A stretch of DNA of 64,000 nt, taken from NCBI GenBank assembly GCA_003987775.1, contig RXJD01000011.1, forward strand, positions 147,717 to 211,716. The letters run 5' to 3'. Each line of letters starts with the position of its first letter. The stretch's first letter is position 1. The stretch is from Mycobacterium sp. (GTDB taxonomy: Bacteria > Actinomycetota > Actinomycetes > Mycobacteriales > Mycobacteriaceae). Made by a program: the position numbers and the translations under genes. A model generated the notes under the pieces. The model worked only from the letters and a program-made list of their open reading frames with translations, had not been told where the DNA came from and made no database searches. Shown piece after piece: positions 34,199 to 42,073 of the stretch.

Positions 34199-35539
34199 AT
34201 GAGCGCGCTACCTGCCGGGCGACACTACTTCCGTGGTGATGACGGCTACGAACCGGCCCGGCGGGACAGCGTCTGGCACCAGAAAGTGCCCGACCGTTAT
34301 CCCGAGGTGATCGTGCAGGCCACCGACGCGGACGACATCAAAGCCGCTCTCGCGTACGCCAGGTCGCACGGACACAAGGTCAGCATCAAGTCGGGCGGGC
34401 ACAGTTTCGCGGCCAGTCATCTTCGGGACGGCGCCCTCCTGCTCGACGTCAGCCGTCTCGACCACGCCTCCATCGACCCCGACAACATGACCGCCGTCGC
34501 CGGTCCCGGCAAGGGCGGCAGCCTGCTGATGGCCGACCTGCAGGCACAGAATCTGTTCTTCCCCGGCGGCCACTGCAAGGGGGTCTGCCTGGGTGGTTAC
34601 CTCCTGCAGGGCGGGTACGGCTGGAACAGCCGGATCTACGGGCCGGCCTGCGAGAGCGTCACCGCACTCGACGTCATCACCGCCGACGGCGAGCAAATCC
34701 ATTGCGACGCAGAGAATCATCCCGAACTCTACTGGGCCGCGCGCGGCGCCGGTCCGGGCTTCTTCGGTGTCGTCACCTCCTTCTATCTGAAGGTCTATCC
34801 GCGCCCGGCGGTCTGTGGCACCAGCGTGTACGTCTACCCCCTCGACCTCGCCGACGAGGTGTACACCTGGGCCCGCAACGTCAGCGCCGATGTGGACCGC
34901 CGGGTCGAGATGCAGATCATCGCGACGGCGAGCGTTCCCGAGATGGGCTTGGACATCCCGGCAATCGTCATGGCATCACCGGCGTTCGCCGATTCCGAGG
35001 AAGAGGCCAAGCAGGCCCTGGCGGTGTTCGAGACGTGTCCGGTCGTCGACCGCGCACTGGTCAAAAACCCCTACATGCCAACCGATCTGCCCACCTGGTA
35101 CGACGTCGTGATGACGCACTACCTCGAAGACCACCGCTATACGGCCGACAACATGTGGACCTCGGCGTCGGCGGAGGAACTGTTGCCGGGGATCCGCAAC
35201 ATCGTCAACACACTGCCGCCGTCGCCGTCACACTTCCTGTGGCTGAACTGGGGGCCGTCGCCGGCGCGTCAGGACATGGCCTACAGCGTCGAGGACGAGA
35301 TCTACCTCGCGCTGTACGGCTCCTGGAAGGACCCGGCCGACGACGCGAAGTACGGCGACTGGGCGCGCTCGAACATGGAGGCGATGTCTCACCTGGCAAC
35401 CGGCATCCAGCTGGCCGACGAGAACCTGGGTCAGCGGCCCGCCCGCTTCGCCACCGACGATGCCATGGCGCGGCTCGACAAGGCGCGTGCGACCTACGAT
35501 CCCGACGGTCTGTTCAACAGCTGGATGGGACGACTCTGA
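34199..35539 (+). CDS. berberine-bridge-type FAD oxidoreductase (Rv1774-like)
   Basis: A 446-residue oxidase with an FAD_binding_4 domain and a BBE C-terminus (FNSWMGRL end). The two residues used for bicovalent FAD attachment in this family seem present: H68 in KSGGHSF and C126 in FPGGHCKGV. YLLQGGYGWNSR completes the FAD pocket. Members oxidise sugars, alcohols or alkaloid-like amines. A good AAAGGAG precedes the ATG. Its stop overlaps the next start (TGATG), so it works with the PhlG-like hydrolase. Confidence 0.85.
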   Translation: MSALPAGRHYFRGDDGYEPARRDSVWHQKVPDRYPEVIVQATDADDIKAALAYARSHGHKVSIKSGGHSFAASHLRDGALLLDVSRLDHASIDPDNMTAVAGPGKGGSLLMADLQAQNLFFPGGHCKGVCLGGYLLQGGYGWNSRIYGPACESVTALDVITADGEQIHCDAENHPELYWAARGAGPGFFGVVTSFYLKVYPRPAVCGTSVYVYPLDLADEVYTWARNVSADVDRRVEMQIIATASVPEMGLDIPAIVMASPAFADSEEEAKQALAVFETCPVVDRALVKNPYMPTDLPTWYDVVMTHYLEDHRYTADNMWTSASAEELLPGIRNIVNTLPPSPSHFLWLNWGPSPARQDMAYSVEDEIYLALYGSWKDPADDAKYGDWARSNMEAMSHLATGIQLADENLGQRPARFATDDAMARLDKARATYDPDGLFNSWMGRL

Positions 35540-36360
35540 TGGCCGGCGATCTCTACCTCGGCTACCGGGGCGACGACGCCGACACCCCGTTCGGCAAGTT
35601 CTTCAAACCCGAGATGGCGCCGCTGCCACAGCATGTCGTCGAGGCGCTGCAGCACGGACCGCAGGGCGGCATGGCGCTGGCGGCCTTCGACCAGGCCGCC
35701 GCCGTCGCGCAGGACGGCTACCAGCAGACGGAGAACGGTTACGGCGTACTCGAAGACGGCAGCTATCAGGTCTCGGTGCGCACCGACATGCCCGGGGTCA
35801 CACCGGGGATGTGGTCATGGTGGTTCGGCTGGCACGGATGCGACAGCCGCCGCTACAAGTTGTGGCACCCGCGGGCGCATCTGTCGGCAGCCTGGAAGGA
35901 CGGCAACCAGGACGACGCGGACGCCGGTCGCCGGGGCGCGCAACGCTACATCGGCCGCTGGTCGATGATCAACGAGTACATCGGCTCGGCGATGCTCAGC
36001 GGGGCAATACAATTCGTCGAGCCCGCGGCGATGGGCCTGCCTCCCGACACCGACGACGCCGTGGCGATCTGCGCACGGTTGGGCTCCGGCGACGCGCCGG
36101 TGGATGTCGGCTGGTTCATCCACCACATCCGCTCGACTCAGGCCGGATCCGAGATGCGGTCCCGCTTCTGGATGGGTGGCCCGCACATCGCCGTGCGCAA
36201 CGCTCCGGGGGTCGCATCGAAAGCGGTGCGCCCCATCGCTTCCCGAATCCTGGGTAACGCCGAAACCAGCGGGCGCAACCTGCTGGTGCACTGCGCCCAG
36301 GAGATGAACCACCTGGCCGGATTTCTGCCCCAGCTCTACGAGAGCTTCGGTGACGAGTAA
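35539..36360 (+). CDS. PhlG-like (DAPG hydrolase-fold) protein (Rv1775-like)
   Basis: A 273-residue protein resembling the zinc-dependent C-C hydrolase PhlG of 2,4-diacetylphloroglucinol breakdown. The possible metal ligands are visible as WHPRAHLSAAW, NEYIG, and HCAQE near the C-terminus (H251 and E255, the spacing used by PhlG). Translational coupling to the flavin oxidase suggests that the oxidase makes a ketone-containing product that this enzyme cleaves. Family assignment is by motif recall. Confidence 0.7.
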   Translation: MAGDLYLGYRGDDADTPFGKFFKPEMAPLPQHVVEALQHGPQGGMALAAFDQAAAVAQDGYQQTENGYGVLEDGSYQVSVRTDMPGVTPGMWSWWFGWHGCDSRRYKLWHPRAHLSAAWKDGNQDDADAGRRGAQRYIGRWSMINEYIGSAMLSGAIQFVEPAAMGLPPDTDDAVAICARLGSGDAPVDVGWFIHHIRSTQAGSEMRSRFWMGGPHIAVRNAPGVASKAVRPIASRILGNAETSGRNLLVHCAQEMNHLAGFLPQLYESFGDE

Positions 36361-36364
36361 CTGA

Positions 36365-36916
36365 TCAGGGCTTGTCGCCGAACGCCGGTGCGACGAACCG
36401 CTGCACCAGCTCATGTTCGGCGGCCGCATTCTCCGCGGGCCACGACACCAGCGACAGCACCACCCGCACCACCCACTGCGCGGCCTGGGGGTCGGTGTCG
36501 GCCAGGCCGGCGAGCTCGGAAGCAAGGTCGGCGAGCAACGGCGACGCGGTGAGTCCGCCCATCGCGTCGGCGCCCGAGCTCAGCATCAGCCGGCTCATCG
36601 GATCCGATCGAATTCGCTTGAGCGCCAGGGTGATGGCGGTAACGACTCGTTCTTGTCCGCTCAGTCCGGCTACTGCCGAACGCACCGAGTCGATGATGCC
36701 GGCTGCCGCCCGGCGCAGCACGGCGTCGCGAATCTCGGCCTTGCCGCCGGCATACCGATATACGGTCGCCCGGGAGCAGTGCACGTTCGCCGCCAGCCGG
36801 TCGATGTCCAGTGCGTCGAGCCCGTGGCGGGCGATCAGGTCGGTGGCGGCGGCATAGATGCGCTCCGCGGCCATCGCGCGCCGGTCGGCGCCGATCACCC
36901 AGTCGTCAGCCGGCAT
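36365..36916 (-). CDS. TetR-family transcriptional regulator (Rv1776c-like)
   Basis: A 183-residue regulator with the HTH LDIDRLAANVHCSRATVYRYAGGKAEI (about residues 36-62, two helices) and a helical C-terminus. It converges on the PhlG-like gene and is divergent from the CYP144 gene. A 5-4-5 inverted repeat in the shared upstream region is a candidate operator. It probably controls the P450 gene. Confidence 0.87.
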   Translation of the reverse strand: MPADDWVIGADRRAMAAERIYAAATDLIARHGLDALDIDRLAANVHCSRATVYRYAGGKAEIRDAVLRRAAAGIIDSVRSAVAGLSGQERVVTAITLALKRIRSDPMSRLMLSSGADAMGGLTASPLLADLASELAGLADTDPQAAQWVVRVVLSLVSWPAENAAAEHELVQRFVAPAFGDKP

Positions 36917-36953
36917 CGCTCACCCGACCCCGCGAGAAGCGCACGACTATTTT

Positions 36954-36967
36954 TCTCAGCCTTGAGA
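36954..36967. promoter_or_regulatory. candidate TetR operator upstream of cyp144
   Basis: TCTCA-GCCT-TGAGA, a perfect 5-4-5 inverted repeat, 38 bp from the TetR start in the 190-bp divergent gap. A further TGAGAC copy lies about 50 bp nearer the P450 gene. Confidence 0.35.
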
Positions 36968-37106
36968 CGATCGCGGACATTGCTCTCACAGTAGCCGCAG
37001 GTCGTGCCGCTTGGCTGAGACAGCTCGCGCGACGGTCCGCCGGCAACCGGTCTCGACTTCACAATGTGCCATTGACCAGCGGGTATCGACTCCGCAGGCT
37101 GGGTAC

Positions 37107-38321
37107 ATGATCGCTGTCCATGATGCCGTCGAGCTCTTCGACGCCGCCTCGATCCAGGATCCTTATCCGCTCTACGAGCGCCTGCGCAGCGCGGGCCCGG
37201 TGCATCGGGTGGCCGACTCGGACTTCTATGTGGTGTGCGAATGGGCTGCCGTCAACGAAGCCATCAGCCGGACCGGGGACTTCTCCTCGAACCTGACCGC
37301 GACCATGACGTATACGCCCGACGGCAACGTGCGGGCATTCACCATGGACGCCCTCGGCGGGCCCACTCAGGTGCTGGCGACCGCTGACGACCCGGTCCAC
37401 GCGGTGCATCGCAAACTGCTGGTCCGGCACCTGGCCGCCAAGCGGATCCGGGCCATCGAGCAGTTCACGGCGACCGCCGCGGACCGGCTCTGGCGCGAGG
37501 GACTGCGCGATGGGCGTATCGAGTGGATGGGATCGGTGGCCAACCGCCTGCCCATGATGGTGGTGGCGGAGCTGATCGGTGTTCCCGATGCTGACATCGC
37601 GCAGCTGGTGCAATGGGGTTACGCCGCCACTCAGTTGCTCGAAGGACTGGTCAGTCAGGATCAGCTCGCCGCGGCCGGCGTCGCATTGCTGGAACTCAAC
37701 GGCTTCATCACCGAGTGCTTCCGCCGTGCAGTGGCCGACCCCCGGGAGAACCTGCTGGGCGAGCTGTCGGCGGCCTGCACCGCGGGGGAGATCGACACCA
37801 TCGCCGCGCAGGTGATGATGGTGACCCTGTTCGCCGCGGGCGGGGAGTCCACCGCTTCGCTGCTGGGCAGTGCCGCCTGGATCCTGGCCACTCGTCCCGA
37901 CGTTCAGCGCCGGTTGCGTGAAAACCCGGCTCTGCACACCCCATTCATCGAGGAGACACTGCGCTACGAACCGCCGTTCCGTGGTCACTACCGGCATGTG
38001 CGCACCGACACCAGCCTGGCCGGTGTCGAGCTGCCGGCCGACTCGCATCTGATGTTGATGTGGGGCGCGGCCAATCGCGATCCCAGCCAGTTCGACGACC
38101 CCGCGCAGTTCCGGCTCGACCGCTCCACGGCGAAGGGACACCTCAGCTTCGGCAGGGGCGCGCACTTCTGCGTCGGTGCCGCACTCGCACGTCTGGAAGC
38201 TCAGATCGCACTGCGGCTACTGCTGGACCGCACCACCGTCATCGAGGCGGCCGACGTCGGTCCCTGGTTGCCGAGCCTGCTGGTACGCCGGCTGGAACAC
38301 CTGGAGCTGATGATCAAATAG
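37107..38321 (+). CDS. cyp144: cytochrome P450, CYP144-type (Rv1777-like)
   Basis: A P450 closely resembling M. tuberculosis CYP144A1, as I recall that sequence (SVQDPYPLYERM, DFSSNLTATMTY, ATQLLEGLV and FRGHYRHVR all have near-identical counterparts). Motifs: I-helix LFAAGGESTASLL, ExxR as EETLRYEPPFRGHYR, and haem loop FGRGAHFCVGAALARLE. The ATG at 37107 gives 404 residues, the same as the N-terminally shortened CYP144A1 form made from an alternative transcript. The frame is open to 37011 with another possible start, but those residues do not look like the CYP144A1 N-terminus. It has no ferredoxin beside it. The substrate is unknown. Confidence 0.88.
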   Translation: MIAVHDAVELFDAASIQDPYPLYERLRSAGPVHRVADSDFYVVCEWAAVNEAISRTGDFSSNLTATMTYTPDGNVRAFTMDALGGPTQVLATADDPVHAVHRKLLVRHLAAKRIRAIEQFTATAADRLWREGLRDGRIEWMGSVANRLPMMVVAELIGVPDADIAQLVQWGYAATQLLEGLVSQDQLAAAGVALLELNGFITECFRRAVADPRENLLGELSAACTAGEIDTIAAQVMMVTLFAAGGESTASLLGSAAWILATRPDVQRRLRENPALHTPFIEETLRYEPPFRGHYRHVRTDTSLAGVELPADSHLMLMWGAANRDPSQFDDPAQFRLDRSTAKGHLSFGRGAHFCVGAALARLEAQIALRLLLDRTTVIEAADVGPWLPSLLVRRLEHLELMIK

Positions 38322-38333
38322 CTTGTGGCGCAG

Positions 38334-38783
38334 TTAGTTCGCCGGTGTCGGCGCAATGCCGCCGGGGGAGACGATGAACGCCTCGACGGCAGTGGCCTGT
38401 TCGAAGCCGTCCACCTCGACCCGCCACTCGTAAATGCCCGGTTCCAGCGGGATTCCGGCCGGGATGTTGAGCGTGAGCGGCATCCGGACCGAGGTGCCGT
38501 GAATGGCACCCGGTAGGCGGCCCGCCTCGGCGGCCGCCTCGAACAGGATCCGCTGCGGGCCCTGCGGCCCCTGCACCACCACTGGTTGACCGTCGGTGTC
38601 CAGCAACTGGCAGGTGAGCTTGTGCTGCTTGTTCGTCTCGTCCCAGTCGATGTCCAGAAACATCACCAATGCGAATGGGGGCGTGGGCGTTTGACATTGG
38701 CGCCAACCCAACCCGAGGGTGTGGACCTTGCCCGATTGAACATCGGCTTGAGCTGCGTCCGCCAGAAAGAGACTGACCCTCAT
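38334..38783 (-). CDS. conserved protein (Rv1778c-like)
   Basis: A 149-residue protein, by position and length the counterpart of Rv1778c. It is rich in beta strands (RVSLFLADAAQADVQSGKVHTLGLGW; LNIPAGIPLEPGIYEWRVEVDG; both segments split by turns), which suggests a sandwich fold with no catalytic motif. It converges on cyp144 with a 12-bp gap. Function unknown. Confidence 0.78.
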   Translation of the reverse strand: MRVSLFLADAAQADVQSGKVHTLGLGWRQCQTPTPPFALVMFLDIDWDETNKQHKLTCQLLDTDGQPVVVQGPQGPQRILFEAAAEAGRLPGAIHGTSVRMPLTLNIPAGIPLEPGIYEWRVEVDGFEQATAVEAFIVSPGGIAPTPAN

Positions 38784-38885
38784 GCGAGCACGTCCTGTTC
38801 CCAATCCGTATGCAATTACCCGTCGCCGCCGACCCCGAAAGATACTACGCCGCGACCAACTCGCCCGGTTTGCCGCTATGCCACC

Positions 38886-40763
38886 CTATTTGGCAGGGGG
38901 CAATTGGCGGGGGCCGGTGGGCCCGTCCAACTCGCGTGGTCCCTCCCGCTCGACCAGCTGACGGCGACCATCCGAGGCCCCGACCGCCAGGTCGGCCAGG
39001 TCTCTGCCGGGCGCCCCGCTCAGCGCGTGCTCGGCATGCCCGCCCAGCTGGCCGTAGTCACCGGCATAGTGCCGCTGCGCCGCCTGACCACGCGTCGAAT
39101 CGATCCGGTGGACGCCTGGCCCGGGGGCTGCGGGCGCCGGTGCCTGCAGCGGGGGTTGCTGCGGCTGCTGGGGCTGCTGCTGGCCGGCGCCGTCGGAGGT
39201 CTCGGTATTCATAGTCACTTTGCGGGTCCGCTTCAGTGAGAAGGCAATCTCCTCGACCTCCTCGAACACCTGCCGGGCGGTGCGCAACGGCTGGGTGGTG
39301 TTGTCGATGACCCGCGCCACGAACGGTGGCACCAGCGGACGGATCCACCGGGCGGCGGCCTTGGTGGCATCCGGAATCGACGGAATCAGCGGGGCACGGT
39401 GCTGGTCGTCCACCTCGGCGGGAGCCGACGGCTCGTAGTGCTCGACGGCCGCCATGACGGGTTCGGCCGGTGCCGGCAGGTTCTCGGTGACCGGTGGTTG
39501 CACATCGCGGTCCGCGGCGGGCAACTGGGCCACCGCCCGCGTTGCGGCGGCCTCGGCCTCGGCGGCGATCTGCAGATACATGTCTTCCTCCACTGGCTCG
39601 AAGGTACGTTCCGACGACGCGTGCACCGGGGCGTCGAGCGCCTCGACGACCCGGCGGCGGTGGTGTTCGCGATCGATCTCGGCCTGAGCCTCGATGGCGA
39701 GGCGCGTCTGGGTGAGTTGGTGCTCGGCCCACATGATCTCGGCCGCGCGGCGCACTTCGGCCCGCTTGACGGCGATCGCGGTGTCGGCTTCCAGCTCGGC
39801 GCGTTCGCGCTCCGCACGCGCGCTGGCGTGGCGATCGTGGGTGGTCTCGCCGCGCCACGTGCGCAGGATCAGCGGCAGCAGATACAGCAGCACGAAGAAT
39901 GCGATGGCAAGAAGGCGCAGCACGAGCGCCCCGGCGCCGGCGAGAGTCAGGTCGTTCATCGCGACCCACCGCGCGCCCAGACCCCGTCCGGCATCGGCGA
40001 CCGCGGCCTGCCGCGCCTCGGTCAGTGCCTGTTCATCGCGTGCGACGGTGGCGTCCAGGGCGGGTGCCTGGCGGTCGCGAGCGGCCAGCGCGCCGTCGAG
40101 TTCCCGCTGGGCGTCACCGAGCAGCTCGTTCGCCGTCCGGGTCTCGGGCCCGCGGCCCGGAACGCCGGTGATCCGGGTTTGCGGGCAGGCGGGCGTCGGG
40201 TTGTACTCGCAGCGCGCGATCACCAGGGCGTTGTCCAGGTGTCCGCGGGCCTGGTCCACTGTTCCGTCCAGCGCGCTGCGTGCCGTACGCGCCTGTTGCA
40301 GGGATGCCGCAGCCTGTGCCACCGCCGGAGCCGAGTCCGCGGTGCGCAGCGCCCGCTCGTCCAGGCGACGGTCGACAGCGCCGGAGAAGAGCACGAGTGC
40401 GGCGAGTTCGCCGACCAAAACTCCGACGGCCAGCGCCACCATGGCGCGACCGGCCGTTCCCCGCCAGCCGCGCGCAGGGATACCGGCGATGCCGCGAGTG
40501 ACCGCTCCGACCAACAGACCGAAGACGAGGGTCGCGGCCACCACGGCCCATACCGGCGCCGAGCCGACCGCCGGCCTGACGGCCAGGGCGGCGACCAGCC
40601 ATGCCAGCACGGCGCCGAGCACCACCACGGCTCCCGCGACGGCGTGTGTGGACCGCTCATGGCGTTCTGCGAGCTCGCGTGCATGCCCGCCGCCAAGCCA
40701 GGTCAGCAGCGCCTCGATCCGCGTGACGACCGAGCGCTGCTCAGAGATTTCGTGCGCGCGCAT
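38886..40763 (-). CDS. membrane protein, DUF4407-like (Rv1779c-like)
   Basis: A 625-residue protein. The N-terminal third has about four hydrophobic helices (AGAVVVLGAVLAWLVAALAV, ATLVFGLLVGAVTRGIAG, AMVALAVGVLVGELAALVLF, then ALVLRLLAIAFFVLLYLLPL) separated by a charged, alanine-rich extracellular-type loop. A long E/R/A-rich coiled coil follows (ARAERERAELEADTAIAVKR), then a proline- and glutamine-rich low-complexity tail. This is the DUF4407 layout. I chose the ATG at 40763 behind a GGAGG. It matches Rv1779c in place and type. Function unknown. Confidence 0.8.
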   Translation of the reverse strand: MRAHEISEQRSVVTRIEALLTWLGGGHARELAERHERSTHAVAGAVVVLGAVLAWLVAALAVRPAVGSAPVWAVVAATLVFGLLVGAVTRGIAGIPARGWRGTAGRAMVALAVGVLVGELAALVLFSGAVDRRLDERALRTADSAPAVAQAAASLQQARTARSALDGTVDQARGHLDNALVIARCEYNPTPACPQTRITGVPGRGPETRTANELLGDAQRELDGALAARDRQAPALDATVARDEQALTEARQAAVADAGRGLGARWVAMNDLTLAGAGALVLRLLAIAFFVLLYLLPLILRTWRGETTHDRHASARAERERAELEADTAIAVKRAEVRRAAEIMWAEHQLTQTRLAIEAQAEIDREHHRRRVVEALDAPVHASSERTFEPVEEDMYLQIAAEAEAAATRAVAQLPAADRDVQPPVTENLPAPAEPVMAAVEHYEPSAPAEVDDQHRAPLIPSIPDATKAAARWIRPLVPPFVARVIDNTTQPLRTARQVFEEVEEIAFSLKRTRKVTMNTETSDGAGQQQPQQPQQPPLQAPAPAAPGPGVHRIDSTRGQAAQRHYAGDYGQLGGHAEHALSGAPGRDLADLAVGASDGRRQLVEREGPRELDGPTGPRQLPPAK

Positions 40764-40965
40764 GAGATTCAAACACCTCCAATACGTCAAGGGTGGCAGG
40801 CCCCCGCCCGACATACCGAATCGAAGCGCCCGCTTGTGGCGTTCTTCACAACCAGCTGCGCAGTGCTGCGGATCACACTTTCGGCGGCTGCGGAAGGCCG
40901 AATTTTCGGCGACTCGAGCGGATCAGCGGCCCATCGGGCGGGCGGCATGAGACCGTATAAATCTT

Positions 40966-41526
40966 ATGGAAAACCAGGACTTCCTCAGCTACGAAGAGTT
41001 CGGCCGCAAGTTTTTCGAGGTTGCCGTAACGCCGGACCGGGTCGCCGCCGCGTTGAGTGATATCGCCGGCAGCGAGTTTGCCATGGAACCCATCGCCCAG
41101 GGACCGGGCGGAATCGCGAAGGTCAGCGCGAACGTCAAGATTCAGGAGCCGCGGGTCACCCGCAAACTCGGCGATCTCATCACCTTTGTCATCCACATCC
41201 CACTGTCCATCGACCTGCTGCTGGACCTGCGACTGGACAAGCAGCGGTTCAAGGTGACCGGCGACATCGCCTTACGTGCCACCGCGCGGGCGGCCGAGCC
41301 GCTGTTACTCATCGTGGACGTCTCCAAGCCGCGACCGTCGGACATCACCGTCAATGTCTCGTCCAAATCGATCCGGGGCGAAGTGCTGCGCATCCTCGCC
41401 GGGGTCGACGGCGAGATCCGGCGTTTCATCGCGCAGTACGTGCGCGAGGAGATCGATTCGCCGCAGTCCCAGGCTGCTCAGGTCATCGACGTCGCCACGC
41501 AGGTAGCGGCCGCCTGGGGCGGATAG
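40966..41526 (+). CDS. conserved SRPBCC-like protein (Rv1780-like)
   Basis: A 186-residue soluble protein at the Rv1780 position. Its alternating hydrophobic strands with a C-terminal amphipathic helix (GEIRRFIAQYVREEIDSP) would fit a lipid-binding helix-grip fold, but I see no diagnostic motif. The 202-bp gap to the divergent DUF4407-like gene holds the promoters of both. Confidence 0.7.
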   Translation: MENQDFLSYEEFGRKFFEVAVTPDRVAAALSDIAGSEFAMEPIAQGPGGIAKVSANVKIQEPRVTRKLGDLITFVIHIPLSIDLLLDLRLDKQRFKVTGDIALRATARAAEPLLLIVDVSKPRPSDITVNVSSKSIRGEVLRILAGVDGEIRRFIAQYVREEIDSPQSQAAQVIDVATQVAAAWGG

Positions 41527-41655
41527 CCGGCCCCGGCAAACCTGAATCTTCCTGGATTTCCGCAGCTCGAACGTGAGCCAGGCCACATTCGGTGCGCTAA
41601 TCTACGGCGGTGCTACCGCGTCGGGAGCGGTTGGCCTACATGCAGGAGGACCTTG

Positions 41656-42069
41656 ATGCGAAAGCGTTGGTGGATTGCGGCCGTCGTGGTGACCACGACG
41701 GTGATGACGGGTTGCTCGTCCGGCAAGACGACGGTGGTTCACTCCTCGGGCGCCAGCAGCTCGGCCACATCGACGTCGGCCGCCGCCTCGTCGAGCGAGG
41801 CCACCTCCACCGAGTCGGCACCGGTCACCACCCTGGACTCCAGCCAGTGCGTGGAGGTCACCGGGGCCAACCTTGATCTGCTGACCGCGACCGACAAGGA
41901 CGCCGCGCGCAAGGCCGCCGACACCCTCGAGCGCTACAACCCGCCGTCCTCGGTGAAGTCGGCGATCGAGCACTTCGTCACCACCGGCGGTGCCCACTTC
42001 GACGATCCGGACTACACGAAAAATAACCAGACCGTGAAGTCGTGGGTCGATCAGGTCTGCCCGACCTGA
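41656..42069 (+). CDS. small secreted lipoprotein
   Basis: A 137-residue protein with a lipoprotein signal peptide: MRKRWW, a hydrophobic run AAVVVTTTV, and the lipobox VMTGC with the lipidated cysteine about residue 20. A serine/threonine-rich linker and a small domain with two cysteines (SSQCVEVTG and DQVCPT), probably disulfide-linked, follow. AGGAGGA precedes the ATG. No family is recognised. It is absent from the M. tuberculosis order as I recall it. Confidence 0.75.
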   Translation: MRKRWWIAAVVVTTTVMTGCSSGKTTVVHSSGASSSATSTSAAASSSEATSTESAPVTTLDSSQCVEVTGANLDLLTATDKDAARKAADTLERYNPPSSVKSAIEHFVTTGGAHFDDPDYTKNNQTVKSWVDQVCPT

Positions 42070-42073
42070 TCGA

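Noticed and set aside
38586-39239. 217-codon plus-strand frame over Rv1778c- and Rv1779c-like genes
   Set aside because: Antisense to two conserved genes and lacking a start site or motif.
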